8,453 nucleotides of DNA from an uncultured Verrucomicrobiota bacterium (GCA_946482165.1 CAMLQS010000221.1:1-8453); one strand, 5' to 3'. Shown: positions 1 through 7,124, numbered from the stretch's first letter. A program made the numbers and translations. Notes: generated by a model from the letters alone, not told the origin.

Positions 1-19
1 GCGGATTCCGCGATAAACG

Positions 20-51
20 AAAAAGCCCCCGGCCGCGCGGCGGCCGGGGGC
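20..51 (-). terminator. Rho-independent terminator of the giant exported-protein gene
   Basis: A perfect 12-bp G+C-only stem (25-36 pairing with 40-51) closes on a 3-base loop (37-39). Read on the minus strand it is followed at once by five T residues (24 to 20). It begins 18 bases beyond the TGA stop of the gene at 70-4170, which is the usual place for an intrinsic terminator. On the plus strand the stem is preceded by the A-run but followed by CGGGTCT, so it should work mainly for minus-strand transcription. Confidence 0.9.
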
Positions 52-69
52 GGGTCTCGAAATCTCGGA

Positions 70-3000
70 TCAGGGCTTGGGCACGAACTTCACGTCGGCC
101 TGCCCATACATGATCGTCGTGAGCAGGTTGGTCGGACGCGCGTTTGGATCGGTGCCGGTGTAGGCATAGGTGGTGCCTTCGATCACGAGGTCGCCGGAGG
201 TCCGCGGGAACAGGGCGCTCTGGCTTTGGCAGTAACTGGCGCCCGAGCCGGCCATGTAGGCCGCCACGGTGTAGTTCACGCCGGCCTGCACCGGCACCGG
301 CACGATTGCGGTGTAGGCGAAGCTGTTGGCCGAGGTGACGGTGGCGGTGGCGAGGAGCTGGCCGGTCGTCCGGTTGAAGAGCTTCACGACTTTGGCGCCG
401 TTGAAGTTGCCGCCGAGGGCGGTCACCCAGCCGGCCTTCTGCGGGGTGAAGTGGTAGCCCATGGAGTAGTGCCAGCCGATGTTGGAACCGGCGACGGGGT
501 TGGCCACGGGAGCCCACGCGGCTTGGTCGAGAGGTTGGAACCGGAAGTCGGCGATGCCGTAGTAGTAGCCATACGGGTCGCTGTTCACGGGCCGCGCGTC
601 GGCGTCGTCGCCGGTGTAGGCGTAGGTGGCCCCGAGGACGGTGACGAAGTCGGTGCCGGCGGGTTGGTAGGGGCCGTAGAAGTAGGCGCCGCCTTCGCCG
701 GCGCAGTAGACGGCGATGGTGTAGTTTTGGCCGGCGAGGAGCGTGACGGGCTCGATGTCGGCGTAGGTCCATTGGTTGTTTCCGGTCACCTGTTTTTGCG
801 CGAGAATCTCGCCGGTCGTCTGATTGAACAACTTCACCGTCTTGGTGCCGGAGAAGAGGCCGCCGAGGGCGGTGATTCGGCCGTCGAGTTTCGGGGTGAA
901 GTGGTAGCCGACGGCGTAGTCCCACCACATGTTTTTCTCGATCCAGGTGCCGGCGGGGAGGATTTTTTGCGCGACCAATTCGGCCGGGGGAGTGGCGGCG
1001 GGCGCCTTGAGTTCGCCGGTGCCGAAGGGGTTTTGGCCGGTGGTGGGCCATGACGAGGGAGCGTAGGCGGCGAGGGCCTGCGCGAGGGCGTTCTCGGTCC
1101 AGCCGCCGTCGCCGAGCACGCCGTAGGTGGCGTAGCGGCCATGCACGTAGATCGAGCCGTCGGTGGCGACGACGGGGCGCGAGTAGGCGATGTCGAGGAG
1201 GCGGCTCCATTTTTGCGCGCCGTTGGCGGGATCGAGGGCGCGGAGGGTGGAGCCCGACATCACGTAGAGCGTGCCGTCGGCCCCGAGGGTGACGCCGCCG
1301 TAGATGGCGTCGCCGACATCGACCGACCAGATTTGGGCGCCGGCGGAGGTGAGCGCGTAGACGCGGCCGCTGGTGTCGGCGGCGTAGATCGTGCCGTCCT
1401 GGCCGAGGGCGGGAACGCCCTCGATGCCGTCGACGGAGGCGAAGCTCCAGAGCCAGTTGCCCGCGCCGTCGAAGGCGTGGAGCAGTCCGCTGTCGTCGCC
1501 GACGTAGAGGTTGCCGTTGGCCGCGACGGCGAGCTCATACATCTCGTCGCCGCCGGGGGGATCCTCGTTCCAGAGAAGGGCGCCGGTGTCGGGGTGGAAG
1601 GCCCAGACCATGCCGTCCTCGCAGTTGACGGTGTAGACTTCGCCGGCGGGCCCGATGGCGAGGGAGCGGATGCAGTCGCCTTGGGTGAGGGCCATCCATT
1701 TTTGGGTGCCGTTGGGGTTGATGGCGTAGATGCGCGCGTCGCCGTAATCGACGCCGACATAGATCGTGCCGTCGGCGCCGATGACGGGATCGGAGCGGAT
1801 GTCGTCCGCGCCGACATTGAACTTCCAGAGGAGAGCGCCGTTTTTGTCGTAGGCGTGGAGGAAGTTGCGCACGCCGGCGTAGATCACCTCGCCGGGACCG
1901 ATGACCGGGCTGGCTTCGTCGAAAGAGGCGGTCTCCAGCGCAACGGACCAGCGGACGCTGAGGTCGCGGTTGAGGGCGACGAGGGTGTTGGCATTGGAGG
2001 GGTAGTCCTGGTGGTTGATGACGTAGAGGTTGCCGCTGCGGGCCACCGCGATCCCGGACTCCGAGCCGCCGGAGGCGCTGCCGATCAGCGTGCTGGGCGC
2101 GGGGAGGGCGACGCTTTCGGTGGCGAAGCGCTGGTGGCCGCCGGGGAGTTCCTTCGACTCGAGGTTGGCGGCGTTATACCACTTGGAGCGGCCGTTATCG
2201 AGGACGAGGGGCACGGTGCCGCCGGTAAGCGGGGAGGGCGCGGCGACGATGCCTTCGTAGCCGCCAGGCTGGATGGCTTCGCCAGCGAAGGTGGGGCCGG
2301 GGACGGGCGTGAGCAGGTCTCGGAGTTTGACGGGCTTGGTGTCGGCGGGGTTGCCGGTCCAGCGGTAGAGGGCGAAGTTAATGCCGGTGGTCTCGGCGTC
2401 GCCCCAGGAACCGGCGATGATCAGGTATTCGCCGCGGCCGTTTTCCTCGATGCTGCGGATGGTGCGGCCACCGAGATCGAGCTCGATCGGGGCGGCGAAG
2501 TCGGCGGCGGCGAGGGGCAGGCCGCTGGCGAACCAGGTTTGGAAGTTTTTGATTCCGACGATCAGCGCCTTGCCGGCGGTGCCGGCGGCGGGAACGAGGG
2601 GCGCGCGGAAGCCGATGTAGGCGGTGGCGCCGTCGGGGCCGATGGCGAGGCCTTCGATGCTGAAGCCGTTGATGGTCTTGGGCGGATTGCCGCCGCTCTG
2701 GCCGTTGGGCACGGCGTAGGCGCCGGTGACGAAGCCGTAATGGTCGGCGCCGCGGCCGTGCCAGTTGGAGGAGTCCCAGGTGAGGAGGTCCTCGCGCAGG
2801 TTGTCGTAACGGCCGACGTAGGCGAGGTCGGTGTCCTCGCCGGAGCCGGAGAGGTCGGTGGCGAAGAGGCGACGGCGGTTGAGACGGATCTCGCCGTCCT
2901 GGTTGTTACCGTGGGAGGCGATCCAGAAGATGCGGTTGCCGATGCGGGTGGAGCCTTCGAGGTCGACCTCGCGGGTGTCGGGCAGGCCGAGCTGGGCGGT

Positions 3001-4170
3001 GAAGTCGAAGGCGCGGAGGGGCAGGCCGGACATGACGCGGTCGAAGAGGTAGATCTGCGGTCCGGGAGAGTTGAGCGGACCTCCGTTGCCGATGCCGCCC
3101 TCGTCGTTGGTCACGAGCATGTAGTCGTCGGCCAGCGCGATGGCGGTGGAGGCGTCGCTCATGCCGGCGCCGTAGGTGTAGTTGGCGGGCACGGGGCCGT
3201 TCAGGGCGGCGGCGTAGTTGAGCGGAAGATTCGTGGTCTGGCTGCCATCGCTCGAGGAGACGGTGATGGTGGCGTAGCCGCGACCGACCGGCGTTATGCG
3301 GAGGTTGCGCAGGCTGTCGGCGCCGGTGATCACGAGGTTCGCGTTGGGCACGACGGACTGGTTGCTGCTCGCCGCGCTGAAGGTAAGGCTGCCGGGCGGC
3401 AGCGTGGGGTGGGCGAGGGTGAAATCGACGCCGATCGTGGAGAGCTGGTCGGTCGCGTCCCCGACCACGCCGGAGATGTTGGGACCGGTGGCGGCGAACT
3501 GCGGCTGCGTGAGGGTGATGCTCGGCCCGCCGGAGGTGCCGCTGACCTCGAGGTTGTCGAAGACGAACTCGTCGTTGCCGTTTTCGTTGAGGTCGCTGAA
3601 GCGGAACTCGACGAGCGCCTGGTTGTTGATCGCGGTGTGCGCCGCGAGGTTGACGCTGAAGGGGCTGAAGACGCCGGAGCCGCCGGGGAGCGACTGGTTG
3701 TTGAGCACGCCGACCCAGGCGCCGCCGTTGATGCGGTATTCGAGGTCGATGCTGTTGGTGTTGATGTTCGATTTCTTGTAATCGAAGCGGATGGCGAGGT
3801 TCTGCCAGCCGGTCGTGTTGACCCCGATGATCCAGTAGGCATCGATGCCAGGACTGGAGATGTTCAGGTCGTTCCACGCCGCGCCCTGGCCGGTGGCGTG
3901 GAAGACCGAGCGCAGGTCGGTGTAGGGAGTGCCGTCCTTGCCGTTGGTATCCTTGGTGCCGCCGGCGATGGTGAGGCTGGGCGGGCTGTTTAGGGCGTGA
4001 AAGGCCGGCGCTTCCGTGTAGCCCGAGGCGTTGGGGCCAAAGGTCCAGATTGCCATTTGCTGTTGGGCAAGGGCGGGGAGGGCCAAGGCGGCGAGGGTGG
4101 CGAGGAGGCCGCAGCCGGCGCTTAACCAGTGGCGGCGCGGCGGGCGTTTTGACAGGCTTTGATCGATCAT
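70..4170 (-). CDS. Giant exported multi-domain protein: DUF3616-like, PQQ-type propeller and two DUF4082-like domains
   Basis: About 1366 residues from the ATG at 4170. The frame stays open upstream to a GTG at 4227, but the ATG is preferred because it places a classic signal peptide at the N-terminus: KRPPRR, a hydrophobic core, then ALA before QQQ, cleavage near residue 35. No Shine-Dalgarno precedes it; the leader is pyrimidine-rich. Visible order in ATG numbering: beta-sandwich (about 41-211, ending FDNLEVSG); Ig-like domain (217-319, SVVPNANLVITG); DUF3616-like region (326-690, EVDLEGSTRIGNRIFWIASH and FSIEGLAIGPDG); propeller of eight GTIYVG-type strands (693-1017), closed by SSWPTTGQNPFGTG; two DUF4082-like sandwiches (1064-1211 and 1218-1363, GYHFTP and TYAYTG). 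The export and fold are seen in the sequence; family names are from recalled resemblance. No PEP-CTERM, LPXTG or T9SS sorting tail is evident at the C-terminus (VKFVPKP). The role is unknown; cell-surface binding or adhesion is plausible. PQQ-type repeats are often structural, so enzyme activity should not be assumed. Confidence 0.9.
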   Translation of the reverse strand: MIDQSLSKRPPRRHWLSAGCGLLATLAALALPALAQQQMAIWTFGPNASGYTEAPAFHALNSPPSLTIAGGTKDTNGKDGTPYTDLRSVFHATGQGAAWNDLNISSPGIDAYWIIGVNTTGWQNLAIRFDYKKSNINTNSIDLEYRINGGAWVGVLNNQSLPGGSGVFSPFSVNLAAHTAINNQALVEFRFSDLNENGNDEFVFDNLEVSGTSGGPSITLTQPQFAATGPNISGVVGDATDQLSTIGVDFTLAHPTLPPGSLTFSAASSNQSVVPNANLVITGADSLRNLRITPVGRGYATITVSSSDGSQTTNLPLNYAAALNGPVPANYTYGAGMSDASTAIALADDYMLVTNDEGGIGNGGPLNSPGPQIYLFDRVMSGLPLRAFDFTAQLGLPDTREVDLEGSTRIGNRIFWIASHGNNQDGEIRLNRRRLFATDLSGSGEDTDLAYVGRYDNLREDLLTWDSSNWHGRGADHYGFVTGAYAVPNGQSGGNPPKTINGFSIEGLAIGPDGATAYIGFRAPLVPAAGTAGKALIVGIKNFQTWFASGLPLAAADFAAPIELDLGGRTIRSIEENGRGEYLIIAGSWGDAETTGINFALYRWTGNPADTKPVKLRDLLTPVPGPTFAGEAIQPGGYEGIVAAPSPLTGGTVPLVLDNGRSKWYNAANLESKELPGGHQRFATESVALPAPSTLIGSASGGSESGIAVARSGNLYVINHQDYPSNANTLVALNRDLSVRWSVALETASFDEASPVIGPGEVIYAGVRNFLHAYDKNGALLWKFNVGADDIRSDPVIGADGTIYVGVDYGDARIYAINPNGTQKWMALTQGDCIRSLAIGPAGEVYTVNCEDGMVWAFHPDTGALLWNEDPPGGDEMYELAVAANGNLYVGDDSGLLHAFDGAGNWLWSFASVDGIEGVPALGQDGTIYAADTSGRVYALTSAGAQIWSVDVGDAIYGGVTLGADGTLYVMSGSTLRALDPANGAQKWSRLLDIAYSRPVVATDGSIYVHGRYATYGVLGDGGWTENALAQALAAYAPSSWPTTGQNPFGTGELKAPAATPPAELVAQKILPAGTWIEKNMWWDYAVGYHFTPKLDGRITALGGLFSGTKTVKLFNQTTGEILAQKQVTGNNQWTYADIEPVTLLAGQNYTIAVYCAGEGGAYFYGPYQPAGTDFVTVLGATYAYTGDDADARPVNSDPYGYYYGIADFRFQPLDQAAWAPVANPVAGSNIGWHYSMGYHFTPQKAGWVTALGGNFNGAKVVKLFNRTTGQLLATATVTSANSFAYTAIVPVPVQAGVNYTVAAYMAGSGASYCQSQSALFPRTSGDLVIEGTTYAYTGTDPNARPTNLLTTIMYGQADVKFVPKP
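82..981 (-). repeat. Intragenic duplication: two tandem DUF4082-like modules
   Basis: The C-terminal part of the giant protein holds two homologous modules of about 147 residues, encoded at roughly 538-981 and 82-519. Matching blocks include VGYHFTPKLDGRITALGG against MGYHFTPQKAGWVTALGG, KTVKLFNQTTGEILA against KVVKLFNRTTGQLLA, AGQNYTIAVY against AGVNYTVAAY, and TYAYTG with DARP/NARP in both. Each module carries one cysteine at an equivalent place (AVYCAG and ASYCQS). The divergence shows an old duplication, not a recent one. Confidence 0.85.
1120..2094 (-). repeat. PQQ-type beta-propeller repeat array within the giant gene
   Basis: Eight successive blade strands of the form (D/N)G-x-(I/L)Y-V can be read: NLYVI, VIYAG, TIYVG, VYTVN, NLYVG, TIYAA, TLYVM and SIYVH. 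Their spacing is 47, 40, 43, 42, 40, 40 and 39 residues. Most blades also have an aromatic (L/Q)xW strand such as LLWKF, QKWMA, LLWNE, WLWSF and QIWSV. This fits a seven- or eight-bladed quinoprotein-like propeller. No catalytic residues of PQQ dehydrogenases (metal ligands or the vicinal disulfide) were recognised, so it is probably a binding or structural propeller. Confidence 0.8.
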
Positions 4171-4263
4171 GGTGGGAGGGGTTTTGACTGCTCTGGCGCA
4201 GGTGCGCCGGAGTTGTGCAAGTCGCACTCATCCCATCTGCCGGTCCTATATAAAAATCTGTCG

Positions 4264-4292
4264 ATTAGAAATTACTGAAATAAGGTTAACAA
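4264..4292 (-). promoter_or_regulatory. Sigma70-type promoter of the giant exported-protein gene
   Basis: On the minus strand TTGTTA (4292-4287, four of six to TTGACA) is followed after exactly 17 bases by TCTAAT (4269-4264, five of six to TATAAT). The boxes lie in an AT-rich patch (about 4246-4300) that stands out from the GC-rich surroundings. Transcription would begin near 4257 and leave a leader of about 87 bases before the ATG at 4170. A second possible -10, TATATA at 4252-4247, lacks a good -35 partner. Both the consensus match and the base-composition break are visible; promoter activity is inferred. Confidence 0.5.
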
Positions 4293-4326
4293 CTTGCTAA
4301 ACAGGATGGCGCGCCGCCGAAGCGCG

Positions 4327-4348
4327 GGTGTTTCCCTATCCAAACACC
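4327..4348. other. Hairpin in the spacer between the TPR gene and the giant gene
   Basis: A perfect 7-bp inverted repeat, GGTGTTT (4327-4333) and AAACACC (4342-4348), encloses an 8-base loop. It lies 45 bases past the stop of the TPR gene and upstream of the giant gene's promoter. A second, GC-rich potential stem of GGCCG/CGGCC type lies at about 4360-4380. Neither is followed by a T-run on the minus strand, so this is at best a weak or factor-dependent terminator of the TPR gene, or an operator near the next promoter. Confidence 0.25.
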
Positions 4349-4393
4349 GAGGCTTGGCCTGATGGCCGACGGCCGGCCGCCTTGGTTGGGCAA

Positions 4394-6400
4394 TCAGGGG
4401 GTGACGTCGAGCGGGGTCCGAGAGGCGCCGCGGGGTTCCCACGTGGCGAGCTGGGCGAGGGCGTCCGGATGAGAGGGGAAGCGGTTGAGCGTCTCCTTGA
4501 GAAGCAGCAGGGCGTTGGCGCGGAGCGCGGGATTATCCGCCACGATTTGGCGGGCCAGGGCGAGGAGGTGGTCGGGTGCGCCGGGATCGCGGCCGAGCGC
4601 CGCGCGGGCGAGAAACTGAAGGCGAAGCGGGTCGTCGCCGCGCGCGCGAAGCGGAAGCTCGAGCCCGTCCAGGGAAGGCTCGTGGGCGGACAGCCAGTCG
4701 GGGCGCGATCTTCGGGCTGAGGTGATCAGGGCGAGCGCGCCCGGGGTATCGTTGGCCTGGATACGGCTTTCGAACGCGGCGGAGAGGGCGGCGAAAGAGG
4801 CGAACGCGGATGATGTCTCGGAGGCGGTGCCGGAAGCGGCCGACGGAATGGAGGCGAGGGCGCTTTCAATACGCGCGCGGAGCGCGACGATGGAGCGGGC
4901 GTTTTGATAGGGGCCCTCGGCGAGGGTGAGAATCTGGCGCGCGGTGGCGGGGCGGCCGGAATCGAGCAGGGCCTCGAGGAGCAGTTTGTAGAGGCGGAGC
5001 GTGCCGGGGTGGTCGGCGACGATCTCGACCAGCGAGGCCTGGGTTCCGGAAGCGTTGTCGATGCAGGCGCGGGCGAGGCGCGTGACGGTGTCGAGCCATG
5101 CGTTCGGGCTGTCGGCGGACGTCGCTCCGAGGTTGGCGCGGAGAGCCTCCGCGGCGTCGAGAACCGACGGCCAGTCGCGGCGCGCGACGGCGAGTTGGAG
5201 ACGGGCCTGCAAGACGGGACGAACGGGGAGGCCGCGCTCGCGCAGCTCCCGGTCGAGGCGGTCGAGCGCGTCGGCCTGCCGCAGTTCGACCAGCACGGCG
5301 GCGGCGGCCGTGTAGACGGAGGAGGCGGCGCCGTGGCGAAAGAGAAGCTCGTCGAGCGCGGCGCGGGCGGCCTCTCCGCGGCCGGCGAGATGGTTTTGCG
5401 CGAGCGCGTAGAGCAAGAGTTCCGGCTTGGCCGGATCGAGCGCGCGCAGGCGTTCGAGGGCGGCGTCCATCGCCGAGAAGTCGCGCGCTTCGCGATGGGC
5501 GCGGACGAGCAGGCGAAGCGGCTCGGGGGCGCGGGGCGACGCGTCGGCCCAGCGCTCGGCGAGGGCGGCGGCCTCGGCGGGCCGCGCTTTTTCGAGTTGA
5601 TGCAGCACGGCGAACTCACGCCGGAACGCGTGCTCCACGGGATAGGTCTTCTCCACGAGCGCCAGGGCCTCGTCCGGACGTCCGGCGGCGCGCAGGGCTC
5701 GCGCGGTCTGCTGGTCGAGCCAAAGCGCCTCGGCGGCGGGGCGTTCTTCGGCGGGCAGCGCGGCAAAGCGGTCGCGGGCCCGCAGGGCGAGGGCGGCCCA
5801 GTCGGCCGGGCGGTCGGCGTCGGCGGCGAGGCCAAAGGCGAATTCCAGGTAGTCGCGGCCGGGGTGGTCGTAGGCCAGTCCATCCAAGAGGAGTTTCTCC
5901 GCCTGGGCGCGGAGACGGAGCGCGGCGTAGAGGCGGGCGACTTCCAGCCGAGCCTCTGAATCGGCGGGGTTTTTCTCCAGGCCGAGGCGGAGAAAGTTGA
6001 AGCCGTTGACGAATTCGCCGCGTTGGAGGAGATCGCGGCCTTGGAGGACCAGGCCTTCGCCGCGAAGCCGGTCGAGCTCGGCCCAGCGGGAGGGATCGAC
6101 GAGATCGAGGTAGGTGACGCGGTTGTGCAAATTCGCGCGCTCGAGACGCAGCAGCACGAGCGCCGCGCCCGCGAAATAGGCCGCGAAGGCGGCCGCCGCG
6201 CCCCACGCGAACAGGCCGCGCACGCTGATGTGCAGGGCGTGATGAAGGTATTTTTTCCAGTAGGACGGAAGCGCGGCGGACGGAAGCGCGGAGGGCCGGG
6301 CCGGTTCGGGGAGGCGTTGCAGGTTAAACAGCCCGATGCGCCAGCGTCCCTCGGGCAGCTGGGGCGTGGACCAAACGAGGCGGATTTTTTTCAGCGCCAT
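4394..6400 (-). CDS. Single-pass membrane protein with long TPR-like helical-repeat domain
   Basis: 668 residues from an ATG at 6400. This is the only one of the four visible starts with a Shine-Dalgarno-like sequence (GAGGG at 6408-6404, a few bases before the ATG). The first 60 or so residues are basic and proline-rich and should be cytoplasmic. One hydrophobic helix follows at about 62-84 (LFAWGAAAAFAAYFAGAALVLL), then a charged linker. From about residue 105 to the end the protein is Ala/Leu/Arg-rich with TPR-like helical hairpins, for example GFNFLRLGLEKNPADSEARL with ARLYAALRLRAQAEKLLLDG, repeated many times in degenerate form. The large domain probably faces the periplasm as a protein-binding scaffold. 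There is no catalytic motif and no clear partner, although the next gene upstream encodes another exported protein. It could belong to a secretion, polysaccharide-export or cell-envelope complex; the topology and the TPR label are inferred from the pattern. Confidence 0.85.
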   Translation of the reverse strand: MALKKIRLVWSTPQLPEGRWRIGLFNLQRLPEPARPSALPSAALPSYWKKYLHHALHISVRGLFAWGAAAAFAAYFAGAALVLLRLERANLHNRVTYLDLVDPSRWAELDRLRGEGLVLQGRDLLQRGEFVNGFNFLRLGLEKNPADSEARLEVARLYAALRLRAQAEKLLLDGLAYDHPGRDYLEFAFGLAADADRPADWAALALRARDRFAALPAEERPAAEALWLDQQTARALRAAGRPDEALALVEKTYPVEHAFRREFAVLHQLEKARPAEAAALAERWADASPRAPEPLRLLVRAHREARDFSAMDAALERLRALDPAKPELLLYALAQNHLAGRGEAARAALDELLFRHGAASSVYTAAAAVLVELRQADALDRLDRELRERGLPVRPVLQARLQLAVARRDWPSVLDAAEALRANLGATSADSPNAWLDTVTRLARACIDNASGTQASLVEIVADHPGTLRLYKLLLEALLDSGRPATARQILTLAEGPYQNARSIVALRARIESALASIPSAASGTASETSSAFASFAALSAAFESRIQANDTPGALALITSARRSRPDWLSAHEPSLDGLELPLRARGDDPLRLQFLARAALGRDPGAPDHLLALARQIVADNPALRANALLLLKETLNRFPSHPDALAQLATWEPRGASRTPLDVTP
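6263..6292 (-). repeat. In-frame 15-bp tandem repeat in the TPR membrane-protein gene
   Basis: Two adjacent 15-base units share their first 14 bases: GGACGGAAGCGCGG at 6263-6276 and again at 6278-6291. They encode SALPS and AALPS (residues 37-46) in the cytoplasmic linker just ahead of the membrane helix. Because the unit is a multiple of three, gain or loss of a copy would lengthen or shorten the linker by five residues without a frameshift. Confidence 0.75.
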
Positions 6401-6445
6401 GCACCCTCAGGACAGGTGCCGGGAAAGGCACGGGCAAGGGCGGCG

Positions 6446-6472
6446 GTGACGGTTGCGTCACGGGAAGGTGAC
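6446..6472. promoter_or_regulatory. Interlocking GTGAC/GTCAC inverted repeats upstream of the TPR gene
   Basis: The perfect inverted repeat GTGACG (6446-6451), GTTG, CGTCAC (6456-6461) overlaps a second one, GTCAC (6457-6461), GGGAAG, GTGAC (6468-6472). The shared central arm can pair with either side, but not both at once. The array sits between the stop of the small exported gene (6558) and the TPR start (6400), 46 bases before that start. It could be an operator for a dimeric regulator or a pair of alternative RNA hairpins. It is not a CRP site of the usual form (GTGA-N6-TCAC), since the matching spacing here is eight. There is no T-run, so an intrinsic terminator is unlikely. Confidence 0.35.
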
Positions 6473-6557
6473 AAATGCGCCGGAAACGGTAATTCCCGGA
6501 TGGGCGGCGCCGGGAAACGCCGGAGGAAATCGGCGAGGCGTGCGGACCGCTCCGCGA

Positions 6558-7124
6558 TCAAAACGGCTTATGACGCACCGTAACGCCCCGTTTGGTGACG
6601 ATCACCCACTCCAGGGGCTGCGCCCCGCCCGCAGGCTGCGTGAAATCGAGTTTGGTGTAATCCTCGCCGTCGGCGGGATTGATCCACTTGACGTATTTTT
6701 CGGGCTCCGGACCCACCAGCCGATCAAATCGGACCGTGGTGACGCCGTGTTCGAGAAAATGCTGCGCGCAGGCGATCTCGAGCTGACGGAGGTTGTTCGT
6801 CACCTCCTTGGTAATCTGCGCGACTTCCGCCGGGCTCGGCGCATCGGAGGCCACGCGGGCGGCCTCCATGGCGAGCTCCCAAGTCTCGGCGCCGCGCGCA
6901 AGGGACAGGGTCTGCCGGCTTGCGTCGTAGGAGCGCACTTCGCAGCCGGCGAAGCGCCCACCCACCGCGACCCAGGCGCTCTCCTTGGTGGCGGGATCGA
7001 GAAGCGAGGCGCGCACCGGCTGCGCGGAGGCGTCCACGCCGGAAAACACCAGAGTGACCGGAGCCGCCTGGAGCGGGAGGCTTGCGAGGAAGGCCGGGAG
7101 AATGAACTGGCCGATTCTTCGCAT
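6558..7124 (-). CDS. Small exported protein with pilin-like C-terminal domain
   Basis: 188 residues from the ATG at 7124, chosen because it begins a compact signal peptide (MRRIGQFILPAFLASLPLQA, cleavage near residue 20 or 21). The open frame extends to a TTG at 7163 that would add 13 Pro/His-rich residues in front of the signal. Residues about 22-92 form a predicted beta domain (VRASLLDP, WVAVGGRFAGCEVRSYD, TLSLARGAETWEL) that resembles the small periplasmic domains of GspC/PilP-type assembly proteins. Residues about 106-185 (NNLRQLEIACAQHFLEHGVTTV, RLVGPEPEKYVKWINP, GEDYTKLDF, RGVTVRHKP) resemble the globular part of verrucomicrobial type IV pilin/pseudopilin-like proteins, yet there is no prepilin leader or pilin helix of its own. 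Both family assignments are from memory of similar sequences and are tentative. The gene starts 61 bp after the ligase-fold gene ends, so the two may share a transcript. Confidence 0.8.
   Translation of the reverse strand: MRRIGQFILPAFLASLPLQAAPVTLVFSGVDASAQPVRASLLDPATKESAWVAVGGRFAGCEVRSYDASRQTLSLARGAETWELAMEAARVASDAPSPAEVAQITKEVTNNLRQLEIACAQHFLEHGVTTVRFDRLVGPEPEKYVKWINPADGEDYTKLDFTQPAGGAQPLEWVIVTKRGVTVRHKPF

Noticed and set aside
1120..2094. PQQ-dependent dehydrogenase activity in the propeller
   Set aside because: Repeats are present, but no dehydrogenase metal ligands, vicinal disulfide or catalytic Asp were recognised; the region is better treated as structural or binding.
1141..3993. 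950-codon open frame on the plus strand, antisense to the giant gene
   Set aside because: It is a shadow of the high-GC codon pattern: the product is almost all Gly, Val, Ala, Asp, Glu and Arg with no domain, while the opposite strand has a signal peptide and clear repeats.
4107..4118. Possible lipoprotein lipobox, SAGC, in the giant protein's N-terminus
   Set aside because: The cysteine comes before the hydrophobic core and a good ALA cleavage site follows, so this is a standard signal peptide, not a lipoprotein signal.
4904..5959. 351-codon plus-strand open frame over the TPR gene
   Set aside because: Low-complexity Gly/Arg/Glu/Val product without recognisable motifs; the minus-strand frame encodes a membrane helix and consistent helical repeats.
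6446..6472. CRP-family binding site
   Set aside because: The half-sites are separated by eight bases when aligned as GTGA/TCAC instead of the usual six, so the match is not specific.
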